Below are positions 24,364-32,292 of a stretch of 64,000 nucleotides of DNA, piece by piece (position 1 is the first letter of the stretch; each line of letters opens with the position of its first letter). The translations under genes were made by a program, and so were the position numbers. The DNA is taken from assembly GCA_003314535.1 (NCBI GenBank), contig POSG01000004.1:124001-188000 (forward strand), written 5' to 3'. The notes below the pieces were generated by a model. It was not told the origin of the DNA and did not search any database. It was given only the letters and a program-made list of their open reading frames with translations. Source of the DNA: Geobacter sp. Its GTDB lineage: Bacteria > Desulfobacterota > Desulfuromonadia > Geobacterales > Geobacteraceae.

Positions 24364-24729
24364 ATGCCCAGATTTTCCGGTGAAAAGGTGCTTATGCGGA
24401 TTTTTATCGGCGAGGGCGACAAGTACGGCCGTAAACCGCTCTACGAAGCATTGATCGATTTCCTGATCGGGGAGGGTTTTGCCGGGGCCACGGTCCTGCG
24501 GGGTGTAGCCGGATTCGGGCCGCACAGCATCTATCATACCGACAAGCTCCTCCGCCTGTCTGCCGAACTTCCCATTGTCCTGGAGGTCGTGGCCAGCAGG
24601 GAAAAACTGGACAGGGCCATGCCGAAGATAGATGAAATGATGTCCGGCGGACTGATCACCATGGAGACAGTCAATATTGTTCGTTACTGCAAGAAGGACG
24701 ACAGGCAGTGTGAGCTGAAGGAACCTTGA
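24364..24729 (+). CDS. DUF190 family protein (second copy)
   Basis: 121 residues with the PII-like DUF190 pattern: VLMRIFIGEGDKYGRKPLYEALIDFLIGEGFAGATVLRG, GFG and LPIVLEVVASREKLDRAMPKIDEMM. This is closer to the family norm than the copy at 12537, which carries CCPGC. No membrane partner is adjacent here. It is 21 bases after the radical SAM gene. Confidence 0.85.
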   Translation: MPRFSGEKVLMRIFIGEGDKYGRKPLYEALIDFLIGEGFAGATVLRGVAGFGPHSIYHTDKLLRLSAELPIVLEVVASREKLDRAMPKIDEMMSGGLITMETVNIVRYCKKDDRQCELKEP

Positions 24730-24880
24730 AAATCCGCAACAGGCGGTCCTTGATGCGCCCTCCTGAAACCGGGTTTCTCGAAGTGGATTTCAACCGGCTG
24801 CCCGGCTCGGATGCAATGGCAATTTCGCTGGAATCCGGTGACTTCCCTAAACATGTCAATTGATATCAAGGGGGATTAAA

Positions 24881-25798
24881 ATGGACCTGAAAAATGTCAA
24901 AAAGGTGCTCGTGGTAGGCGGCGGGACGATGGGCCAGCAAATCGGCTTCCAGTGCGCTGCGCATGGATACGATGTCTGCATATACGACCTCGACGAAGCT
25001 GTCCTGGAAAACGCCCGCCAGCGGCTCGTCGAATATGCGGACTTCCTTGTCAGCGGCGGTCACATGGACAGGCAGGCAGCCAGGAACGGGATGGAAAGGA
25101 TCAAGACAACAACCGACGCCGCTGAGGCGGCTCGTGATGCGGACCTGCTCAGTGAGGCGGTCCCCGAGGACCCGGTCCTGAAGGGAAGCGTTTTTGCCCA
25201 ATTCAATCAGCTGTGCCCTGCCCGGACTATTTTCACCACCAATACCTCGTTGCTGGTTCCTTCTTTGATCGCGGAAGCCACGGGCCGGCCGGAGCGATTC
25301 CTTGCTTTTCACTTCCACCAGCCGGCCTGGATCGGCAACGTGGCTGACATAATGCCCCATCCAGGCACGGCTGCTGACGTCGTGACGCTGGTACGCGATT
25401 TTGCCGAGTCGATCAACCAGATACCGATGGTTCTGAAAAAGGAGAACCACGGCTATGTTTTCAATGCCATGTACAGCGCATTGACCGGTGCAGCCATTAC
25501 CCTGGCTGCCAATGATGTCGCTTCGGTGGAAGATATCGATCGCGCCTGGATGGGGGTAATGAAAACCCCGTACGGGCCGCTCGGCACGCTCGATGTCGTC
25601 GGACTGGAAACCGTTTGGCACATTACGGAATACTTTGCAAATGCACTGAAGGATCCGCAAATACGCAAAAACGCGGACTTCCTGAAACGGGAATATGTGG
25701 ACAAGGGATGGTTGGGCGTGAAAAGCGGGCGGGGTTTCTTTACCTATCCAGATCCGACGTTTCAATCCCAGGATTTCATCAAAAGCGGCTGCAAATGA
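24881..25798 (+). CDS. 3-hydroxyacyl-CoA dehydrogenase, HBDH-like
   Basis: 305 residues, the single-function length. The NAD site is VLVVGGGTMGQQIGFQCA (N-terminal Rossmann) and the C-terminal dimerisation domain is present. The catalytic His is expected in FLAFHFHQPAWIGN, and the phrase FTTNTSLLVPS is typical. The family oxidises L-3-hydroxyacyl-CoA; here the variant FHFHQPA rather than HFFNPV suggests an atypical substrate. Start ATG 24881 follows AAGGGGGA. The stop overlaps the next gene (ATGA), so both act in one pathway. Confidence 0.82.
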   Translation: MDLKNVKKVLVVGGGTMGQQIGFQCAAHGYDVCIYDLDEAVLENARQRLVEYADFLVSGGHMDRQAARNGMERIKTTTDAAEAARDADLLSEAVPEDPVLKGSVFAQFNQLCPARTIFTTNTSLLVPSLIAEATGRPERFLAFHFHQPAWIGNVADIMPHPGTAADVVTLVRDFAESINQIPMVLKKENHGYVFNAMYSALTGAAITLAANDVASVEDIDRAWMGVMKTPYGPLGTLDVVGLETVWHITEYFANALKDPQIRKNADFLKREYVDKGWLGVKSGRGFFTYPDPTFQSQDFIKSGCK

Positions 25799-26586
25799 AC
25801 TGCGGGACCGGCTCTTCAAGGCCTGTGCAGCTCAATTACGAAAGCCGCGGTTCGGGCCGTCCCCTGATAATCCTCCACGGGCTTTTCGGGTCACTGGATA
25901 ACTGGCGCACGATGAGCAGAAGATTTTCCGACCGTTTTCAGGTTTTCACGGTCGACATGCGCAACCACGGCAGTTCGCCCCACAGCGCTGAATTCAACTG
26001 TGCCCTGATGGCGGCGGACCTGGGGGAGTTCATGCAGGGTCGTGCAATTCCCCAGGCACATATACTGGGGCATTCAATGGGCGGCAGGGTGGCCATGCAG
26101 TTTGCCGTAGAGCATCCCGAACATGTCGACAAGCTTATTGTTGTTGATATTGCGCCGCGAGCCTATCCTCCCCTGCATGATGATATTTTCCAGGTGCTTT
26201 CCTCGATTCGTCTCGAGAGGTTTGCCAGCCGGAACGAAGTCCGGGCGGAAATGGAAAAGGGGATTGGCGACCGGTCGGTTTCCGAGTTCCTGCTGAAAAA
26301 CCTGGTAGTGTCGGAGACTGGAGAGCTGCAGTGGAAAATGAATCTGGCAAGTCTTGGCACGCACTATCATGAAATCATCTCGGCCCCCCGATGGACAGGG
26401 GAATTCGACAGGCCGGCCCTGTTCATCCGGGGTGGGAATTCCGATTACATTAGGCCTGAGGATAAAGGGATCATCAGCGAGAGTTTTCCCCGGGCCGAAA
26501 TTGCCACGGTTCCGGGTGCAGGCCATTGGGTTCACGCCCAGTCGCCGGATGCCTTTGAAAAGCTGGTAAGAGATTTTCTTTCCTGA
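25795..26586 (+). CDS. Alpha/beta hydrolase, YbfF-like esterase
   Basis: 263 residues. The nucleophile elbow is GHSMGG; the oxyanion loop is LHGLFGSLDNW; the catalytic His is in GAGHWVHAQSP and an acid follows a strand near PALFIRGGNSDYI. The pattern MRNHGSSPHS is that of YbfF/acyl-CoA thioesterase-like esterases. ATG 25795 overlaps the dehydrogenase stop by ATGA, so the two are coupled; hydrolysis of an acyl-thioester or ester made by the dehydrogenase is inferred. Confidence 0.85.
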   Translation: MNCGTGSSRPVQLNYESRGSGRPLIILHGLFGSLDNWRTMSRRFSDRFQVFTVDMRNHGSSPHSAEFNCALMAADLGEFMQGRAIPQAHILGHSMGGRVAMQFAVEHPEHVDKLIVVDIAPRAYPPLHDDIFQVLSSIRLERFASRNEVRAEMEKGIGDRSVSEFLLKNLVVSETGELQWKMNLASLGTHYHEIISAPRWTGEFDRPALFIRGGNSDYIRPEDKGIISESFPRAEIATVPGAGHWVHAQSPDAFEKLVRDFLS

Positions 26587-26663
26587 TGGAAAGCAGGTTG
26601 AACGGCTGATGGCCGGTTGTTTGCCATACCGCTTGAAATATTCGACTAAAGGAGGCGAAATCC

Positions 26664-27029
26664 ATGGCCTTGAGACGTTATGTAGTTGAACTTGGATACG
26701 GGGCTGATCTTCACGGCGGAAATGCAACAAAGGCTGCGAAGAGAGCTGTGAAGGACGCGGTTTCGCGAAGCTGCCTGTGCGGCCTCTTCGAGATTGTGGG
26801 TATGAAAGATCCGGGGTCCATGCATGTCAAGGTCAAGATCGGCTGTCCGAAGCCCGGAGAGGTGGACGGGAAGGAAGTCCTTGAGGTGATTCCCTTCGGT
26901 TCCAGGGAACTGGAAGTTGTTGAGGGAGGGCTTGTGACCCAGGGGCTGGAGGTGCCCGAGCTCGGGAGCGGTGACAATATATTCGTGGCCGTTGCCGCGC
27001 TTACGGTGTATGTAGATATTGCTTCCTGA
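26664..27029 (+). CDS. Lin0512 family protein
   Basis: 121 residues with the Lin0512/PF09585 character: RYVVELGYGADLHGGNATKAAKRAVKDAVSRSCLCGL, GSMHVKVKIGCPKPGEVDGKEVL and ending IFVAVAALTVYVDI. Enzyme activity is not known to me for this family. The start has an excellent AAAGGAGG site. Terminator downstream. It precedes the acetoin operon but is ended before it. Confidence 0.8.
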   Translation: MALRRYVVELGYGADLHGGNATKAAKRAVKDAVSRSCLCGLFEIVGMKDPGSMHVKVKIGCPKPGEVDGKEVLEVIPFGSRELEVVEGGLVTQGLEVPELGSGDNIFVAVAALTVYVDIAS

Positions 27030-27063
27030 AATACGATTTCTTCAAATTTACGGAAACTGCAGA

Positions 27064-27109
27064 AACGGCAACCAGTCTGCTTAACGCCACGGGTTGCCGT
27101 TCTCTTTTT
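27064..27109 (+). terminator. Intrinsic terminator after the Lin0512 gene
   Basis: AACGGCAACC (27064-27073) pairs exactly with GGTTGCCGTT (27092-27101), followed by CTCTTTTT. It isolates the acetoin operon from the upstream gene. Confidence 0.85.
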
Positions 27110-27167
27110 CCGCTTACCACTGAATATTCCGCGCGTGCAATCCCTGTAATTCCAATCCTGACGCCCC

Positions 27168-27183
27168 TGATACAGGTGTCTCA
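27168..27183. promoter_or_regulatory. Candidate AcoR upstream activating site of the acetoin operon
   Basis: TGATACA-GG-TGTCTCA has the same 7-2-7 layout as the perfect palindrome at 8473 and lies 210 bases upstream of the sigma-54 promoter at 27394. Confidence 0.6.
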
Positions 27184-27393
27184 CGGCTTTTGAGAACAAC
27201 TGTAACATTTGCCCCGGCATCTAATCGTCTTTCAGCCGTGGATTCCACGTTTGCATTGATCCGGACAAAGTCTAAAACCATCTGAAAAGAAGATTTGCAA
27301 AATGCCAAAAACCGTAACCTGCTGATAATAATAAGCTATCTCAGGATATGGCTGCGGATTGCGGTGAGTTGCACGGCCCGGCATTTCAAATGG

Positions 27394-27409
27394 TGGCATA
27401 CGTTGTGCT
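27394..27409 (+). promoter_or_regulatory. Sigma-54 promoter of the acetoin operon
   Basis: TGGCATACGTTGTGCT has GG and GC 10 bases apart with TGGCA at -24 and TGC at -12. It lies about 58 bases before acoX and downstream of the candidate AcoR site. Confidence 0.75.
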
Positions 27410-27466
27410 CTTATTCAGCACGGTGACTTTAAAAATCTTTCGTTTGATTAAAAATATGGTGAGGGC

Positions 27467-28504
27467 ATGCACAACACGAAAACTACCGTAGGAATTATAG
27501 CGAATCCCCTTTCCGGCCGTGATGTGCGCCGCCTGGTGACGAAAGCGTCTGTTTTCCAGAATGCCGAGAAGAGCAACATGGTTTTGCGCATGCTCGGCGT
27601 CCTGGGCAAGTTGGGAGTCGATGAAGTTTTCATGCTGCCTGACGTAAGTGGCGTCGCTTCGCGGGTCATCCATGCCATGAGGCACGGAAGGGCTGCGGAA
27701 ATCTCCGCCTTTCCCCGTGTAACTTTCCTGGAGATGCCCATCAGGGACTCAGCTGACGATTCACTGAGGGCGGCCGAATTGATGGTAAGCATGGGCGTAT
27801 CGGTGATCATCGTCATGGGCGGTGACGGAACGCACCGGGTAGTGGCAAACGCAAGCGGGGACACGCCGCTCCTGACCCTTTCTACGGGCACGAACAACGT
27901 TTTCCCCGAGATAAGGGAGGCCACGATCACCGGGCTCGCTGCCGGGCTGGTTGCCTCGGGCAAGGTGCGGCTCAAGGACGTTGCGTCAAGGAACAAGGTG
28001 CTGCGCTGTGAAGTGAACGGATCCCGAAAAGACATGGCCCTCGTGGACCTGGGAGTCTCGACGGAGTGCTGGATCGGCGCCAGGGCGCTGTGGGAGGCAT
28101 CCTGCCTCACGGAGCTGTTTGTTTCATTCGCGGAGCCGGATGCAATCGGTTTGTCATCCATCCCGGCGCTCATTCACCCGGTAAGCCGTACGGATGCATA
28201 TGGCTTGCGCCTGGTGGTTGCCCCTCCCGGTGAGGGTTTCATGACCGTTGAGGCGCCCATTGCCCCGGGAGTGCTGCTTCCGGTCAGCGTGGCGGAAATC
28301 AGCGAAGTCCGCCCCAAGGAGGTTTTCAAGGTCGAAACCGCCAGGGGGACGCTGGCTCTGGATGGAGAGCGGGAAATCGAATTCTCGGAAAACGATTCAG
28401 TAAAGGTATGGCTGGAAATGGACGGCCCGGTAACGGTGGACGTCAATAAGGTCATGCTGGCTGCAGCGAAACATCATGTGCTTGTCCGGCATCATCGTAA
28501 CTGA
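27467..28504 (+). CDS. acoX: Acetoin catabolism protein AcoX, NAD-kinase-like
   Basis: 345 residues, the first gene after the sigma-54 promoter. It has the ATP-NAD kinase-like signature VMGGDGTHRVVA and an STGTNNVFP loop, as in AcoX proteins of acetoin operons in many bacteria; its biochemical role remains unsettled. It begins TTVGIIANPLSGRDVRRLV. Start ATG 27467 has a close GAGGG. Eighty-five bases to acoA, so it is the head of the acoX-acoA-acoB transcript. Confidence 0.88.
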   Translation: MHNTKTTVGIIANPLSGRDVRRLVTKASVFQNAEKSNMVLRMLGVLGKLGVDEVFMLPDVSGVASRVIHAMRHGRAAEISAFPRVTFLEMPIRDSADDSLRAAELMVSMGVSVIIVMGGDGTHRVVANASGDTPLLTLSTGTNNVFPEIREATITGLAAGLVASGKVRLKDVASRNKVLRCEVNGSRKDMALVDLGVSTECWIGARALWEASCLTELFVSFAEPDAIGLSSIPALIHPVSRTDAYGLRLVVAPPGEGFMTVEAPIAPGVLLPVSVAEISEVRPKEVFKVETARGTLALDGEREIEFSENDSVKVWLEMDGPVTVDVNKVMLAAAKHHVLVRHHRN

Positions 28505-28572
28505 CAAGTCACTGTTTGGGATTTCTGCAGGTATGGCGGCAGAACTGGCAAGAAGCTGAAAAACTCTAGGTT

Positions 28573-30583
28573 GGAAAGGAGAGAACGAGATGGCGGAACT
28601 GAAGAAAGAGGATCTTCTGAAGGCGTACCGGACGATGCGCGAGATCCGTGATTTTGAGGAGCGGGTGCACAAGGAGTTTGCGACGGGCAAGATACCCGGT
28701 TTCGTGCACCTGTATGCAGGCGAGGAAGCGGTGGCGACGGGGGTGTGCTCGCACCTGACCGATGACGACCGGATAACGAGTACGCACCGCGGCCATGGCC
28801 ACTGCATCGCCAAGGGTGTCGACATCATCGGCATGATGGCGGAGATATTCGGCAAGAAGACCGGGAGCTGCTGCGGCAAGGGCGGATCCATGCACATAGC
28901 GGACCTGGAGAAGGGGATGCTGGGCGCGAACGGGATAGTTGGCGCGGGCGGCCCCCTGGGGTGCGGGGCAGCGCTGGCGGCCAAATTCAAGGGCAAAGGG
29001 GGCGTGGCCGTGGTATTTTTCGGTGACGGCGCCTCCAACCAGGGGACGATCCTGGAGAGCATGAACCTGGCGAACATCTGGAACCTGCCGGTGATCTTCC
29101 TGGCCGAGAACAACGGCTACGCGGAATCCACCGGGGTGAAATACAACGTACCGACGCCGAACATAGCGGACCGTGCGGCAGGCTTCAACATGCCTGGCGT
29201 AACGGTGGACGGCAACGACTTCTTCGCAGTGTACGAGGCAGCGGGCGAAGCGATCAAGCGTGCGCGCGAAGGCGGCGGCCCGACCCTCCTGGAATGCAAG
29301 ACCAACCGTTTCTACGGCCATTTCGAGGGCGACGCCATGACGTACAAGGCTCCTGGTGAAGTGAAGCGTCAGCGCGAGGAATGCGACTGTCTGAAGATCT
29401 TCGCGGCCAAGGCGACCGCAGCCGGTCTGGTGACGGCGGCCGAACTGGAAGCGATCGACAAGGAAGTGGCGGCATTGATAGACGAGGCGGTGGAGAAGGC
29501 GCTGGCGGCGCCGAATCCGACCGAGGCCGACCTTCTGACCGACGTATACGTATCGTACTGATAAACGGGAAAGGAGCTGATAAATGTCGAGGAAAATATC
29601 GTTCAAGGATGCAATCAACGAAGCGCTCTCCCAGGAGATGGAGCGTGACGGATCGGTGATAGTGATGGGTCTGGACAATGCGGGCGGCCGTGGCACCGAA
29701 GGGCAGCTGGACGCCTGGGGCGGGGTTCTGGGAGTGACCAAGGGCCTGTACGGGAAGTACGGGGACCGCGTCATCGACACCCCGATTTCGGAGAGTTCTT
29801 ACATCGGCGCGGCGGTAGGCGCAGCGGCCTGCGGGATGCGCCCGGTGGTGGAGATGATGTTCTCCGACTTCTTCGGGGTCTGTTTCGACCAGATGATGAA
29901 CCAGGCGGCCAAGTTCCGCTACATGTTCGGCGGCAAGGCGGTGACCCCGGTCACCATGCGGACCTGCTACGGCGGCGGCTTCCGCGCGGCGGCCCAGCAC
30001 TCTCAGGTTCTGTACAGCGTGTTTGCGCACATACCGGGCCTGAAGGTTGTGGTGCCTTCGACGCCTTATGATGCCAAGGGTCTTTTGACCCAGTGCATCC
30101 GTGACAACGACCCGGTGATCTTCATGGAGCACAAGGTACTGTATGCCATGAAGGGTGAAGTTCCTGAAGAGAGCTACACCATACCGTTCGGCAAGGCCAA
30201 CGTGGTTCGCGAAGGCAAGGACGCGACCATCGTTGCCATCGGCTGGATGGTGCACAAGGCGTTGCAGGCGGCGCAGAGCCTGTCCAAGGCGGGAGTGGAG
30301 TGCGAAGTGATCGATCCGCGCACCGTGTCTCCGCTGGATTTCGACACCATCATCAAGAGCGTGGAGAAGACGGGCCGGCTGGTGATCGTCGACGAGAGCA
30401 ATCCGCGCTGCAGCATGGCGAGCGACATTTCTTCGGTAGTTGCCCAGAATGCGTTCAAGGCGCTGAAAGGCCCCATACAGATGGTGACGGCGCCCCATAC
30501 CCCGTCCCCGTTCAGCGGTGCGCTGGAAGACCTCTACCTTCCCAGCCCGGCCAAGATCGAAGCCGCTGTCAAAGCCACCATGT
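28573..30583 (+). repeat. 2.0-kb direct repeat carrying acoA-acoB, copy 1
   Basis: Matches 32293-34303 with no difference found by line-by-line comparison (offset 3720). It begins in the ribosome site of acoA and ends within the acoB stop codon: this copy ends TAA, the other TGA. Confidence 0.92.
28590..29561 (+). CDS. acoA: Acetoin dehydrogenase E1 component, alpha subunit (copy 1)
   Basis: 323-residue TPP-dependent E1 alpha of the acetoin dehydrogenase complex, which cleaves acetoin to acetaldehyde and an acetyl group passed to AcoC lipoate. The TPP-binding motif runs from GDG (145-147) to NN (174-175). Typical blocks are GFVHLYAGEEAVATG and STHRGHGHCIAKG. It pairs with acoB 22 bases downstream. 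It is identical to the second copy at 32310. Confidence 0.92.
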   Translation: MAELKKEDLLKAYRTMREIRDFEERVHKEFATGKIPGFVHLYAGEEAVATGVCSHLTDDDRITSTHRGHGHCIAKGVDIIGMMAEIFGKKTGSCCGKGGSMHIADLEKGMLGANGIVGAGGPLGCGAALAAKFKGKGGVAVVFFGDGASNQGTILESMNLANIWNLPVIFLAENNGYAESTGVKYNVPTPNIADRAAGFNMPGVTVDGNDFFAVYEAAGEAIKRAREGGGPTLLECKTNRFYGHFEGDAMTYKAPGEVKRQREECDCLKIFAAKATAAGLVTAAELEAIDKEVAALIDEAVEKALAAPNPTEADLLTDVYVSY

Positions 30584-30585
30584 AA
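29584..30585 (+). CDS. acoB: Acetoin dehydrogenase E1 component, beta subunit (copy 1)
   Basis: 333-residue E1 beta with transketolase-like Pyr and C-terminal domains. It contains ISFKDAINEALSQEMERD, DTPISESSYIGAAVGAA, EHKVLY and VIDPRTVSPLDFDTI, as in pyruvate-type E1 beta subunits. Identical to the copy at 33304. A terminator-like hairpin follows, so this copy may be the end of the acoX-acoA-acoB message. Confidence 0.92.
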   Translation: MSRKISFKDAINEALSQEMERDGSVIVMGLDNAGGRGTEGQLDAWGGVLGVTKGLYGKYGDRVIDTPISESSYIGAAVGAAACGMRPVVEMMFSDFFGVCFDQMMNQAAKFRYMFGGKAVTPVTMRTCYGGGFRAAAQHSQVLYSVFAHIPGLKVVVPSTPYDAKGLLTQCIRDNDPVIFMEHKVLYAMKGEVPEESYTIPFGKANVVREGKDATIVAIGWMVHKALQAAQSLSKAGVECEVIDPRTVSPLDFDTIIKSVEKTGRLVIVDESNPRCSMASDISSVVAQNAFKALKGPIQMVTAPHTPSPFSGALEDLYLPSPAKIEAAVKATM

Positions 30586-30612
30586 CAAGGCCAAATACTG
30601 GTTGTAAATCGC

Positions 30613-30645
30613 GTGTCAGGTGTTTCAGTTCTGACACTGATTTTT
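30613..30645 (+). terminator. Weak intrinsic terminator between acoB copy 1 and acoC
   Basis: GTGTCAG (30613-30619) pairs with CTGACAC (30631-30637), followed by TGATTTTT. A site with TGTTTATAGCTTTGCA at 30799-30814 has TTGCA at -12 but lacks the second G at -24, so a separate sigma-54 promoter for acoC is possible but weak. Confidence 0.55.
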
Positions 30646-30844
30646 GAGATGGTCAGGCAAAGTGGCGGCGTCCTTTCCGGAGACGGGGAGGACGCCGCGC
30701 GGTGGCTGATATTTTAATGATATTTCAATTCCTGTCGGAATTTAATGATAGAATTAAACTGAAAATAAACAGTGTCTGCGGTGTCGGGTCACAGTTTGTG
30801 TTTATAGCTTTGCAAATCAATCAACAAAAGAGAGGTAGGAAAAA

Positions 30845-32242
30845 ATGAGCGCAAATCTGCAGGAATTGACCATGCCCAAGTGGGGACTCACCATGGAGGA
30901 AGGTACGCTGGTGAGGTGGATGGTGGAAGTCGGTGACAAGATCGAGCCGGGGATGGAACTGGCCGAGGTGGAAACCGACAAGATAGTCAATATCATGGAA
31001 GCGACCCAGACGGGTGTGCTGCTGAAAAAGCTTGCCGACGAGAGCGATGTCCTGCCCGTCGGCGCACTGCTCGGCGTTGTCGGCGAGGCATCGGCACAGG
31101 ATGCTGAAATCGATGCCTTCATCGCTGCTTACAAACCTGTTGAGGAGGGTGGCTCCGAAGAAGCTTCCGAAGCAGCCCCTGAAGCTGCTGCTTCTTCCTC
31201 GGCGCCGGCAGGTGTCTACGAGATCACCATGCCGAAATGGGGTCTCACCATGGAAGAGGGCACCCTGGTAAGGTGGATGGTGGAAGTGGGCGCTACGGTC
31301 GCCCCCGGCGACGAGCTGGCCGAGGTGGAGACCGACAAGATCGTCAACGTGCTCGAGAATACCCAGGCCGGCATCCTGCGCCGCACCGTGGCCGAAGAAG
31401 GGGATGTGCTGCCGGTAGGCGCGCTGCTCGGCATCATTGCCGAGGAAGGCGTCTCGGATGCGGACATCGATGCCTTCATCGCCGGCGGCGGCGCCGCCGC
31501 TGCGGAAGAGGGCGCCGCCGCCCCCGCGGAACAGGCTCCGGAAGCAGCCGCACCGGCTGCCGCACCCGCGGAGGAACTGGTTCCCGTGGCCGGCATGCGT
31601 GCCGCCATAGGCAAGACGGTCAGCACTTCCTGGAGCACCATTCCCCACTACATGGTGACCATGGCCATCGACATGGGGAAAGCCGATGCGCTCTCCCGCT
31701 CCATGAAGCAAGCCGGCACCAAGGTTTCCATAAACGACCTGATCATCAAGGCAGCTGCCGTTGCCGCCCAGAAATACCCGCTGATAAACGCTTCCTTTGC
31801 CGACAAGAACATCGTCATGCACCGCGATGTAAACATGTCGGTTGCCGTAGGTCTCGATGAGGGCCTGTTCATGCCGGTCATCAAAAACTGCCAGTCACTT
31901 TCACTTGTGGAAATCGGCGTCAGGAGCCGCGAACTGGTAGCCATGGCCAAAGACGGCAAGCTGGGCAAGGAAGAAATGTCCGGTGCGACAATTGCGATTT
32001 CCAACATGGGGATGCTCGGGGTCGAAAGTTTCATAGCCATCGTGCCGCCGAACCTGTCGGCAATTCTAGCGATCGGTACGGTGAAGGATGAAGCGGTTGT
32101 CCGCGACGGCAAAATCGAGATCGCCAAGATGATGAGGATTACCGTTTCAGCTGACCACCGGGTCCATGACGGAGCCTATGCCGCTAAGTTCCTCGGTGAG
32201 TTGCGGAGTGTCCTGGAAGCTCCGGAGGCGTTGTCGGCCTGA
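30845..32242 (+). CDS. acoC: Acetoin dehydrogenase E2, dihydrolipoyl acetyltransferase with two lipoyl domains
   Basis: 465 residues. Two near-identical lipoyl domains: 5-82 with Lys46 and 126-200 with Lys165, both ETDKI. An Ala/Pro/Glu linker (about 212-244) leads directly to the catalytic domain, whose active-site motif is DHRVHDG (His438, Asp442). I see no peripheral-subunit-binding domain between linker and catalytic core, which is unusual for E2 proteins that hold E1 and E3. It transfers the acetyl group to CoA. It lies between the two acoAB pairs, and the start follows AGAGAGGTAGG. Confidence 0.9.
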   Translation: MSANLQELTMPKWGLTMEEGTLVRWMVEVGDKIEPGMELAEVETDKIVNIMEATQTGVLLKKLADESDVLPVGALLGVVGEASAQDAEIDAFIAAYKPVEEGGSEEASEAAPEAAASSSAPAGVYEITMPKWGLTMEEGTLVRWMVEVGATVAPGDELAEVETDKIVNVLENTQAGILRRTVAEEGDVLPVGALLGIIAEEGVSDADIDAFIAGGGAAAAEEGAAAPAEQAPEAAAPAAAPAEELVPVAGMRAAIGKTVSTSWSTIPHYMVTMAIDMGKADALSRSMKQAGTKVSINDLIIKAAAVAAQKYPLINASFADKNIVMHRDVNMSVAVGLDEGLFMPVIKNCQSLSLVEIGVRSRELVAMAKDGKLGKEEMSGATIAISNMGMLGVESFIAIVPPNLSAILAIGTVKDEAVVRDGKIEIAKMMRITVSADHRVHDGAYAAKFLGELRSVLEAPEALSA

Positions 32243-32292
32243 TAACGCTTCCGCATTGATAGTTGTCGCTGCAGTTGTCTAACACACAAGTC

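Noticed and set aside
24753-24863. 36-codon frame between the DUF190 and dehydrogenase genes
   Set aside because: Plausible composition but no ribosome site or known relative; too short to support.
30799-30814. Sigma-54 promoter for acoC
   Set aside because: TTGCA at -12 is good but the -24 reads TGT, lacking the second G; left as a possibility only.
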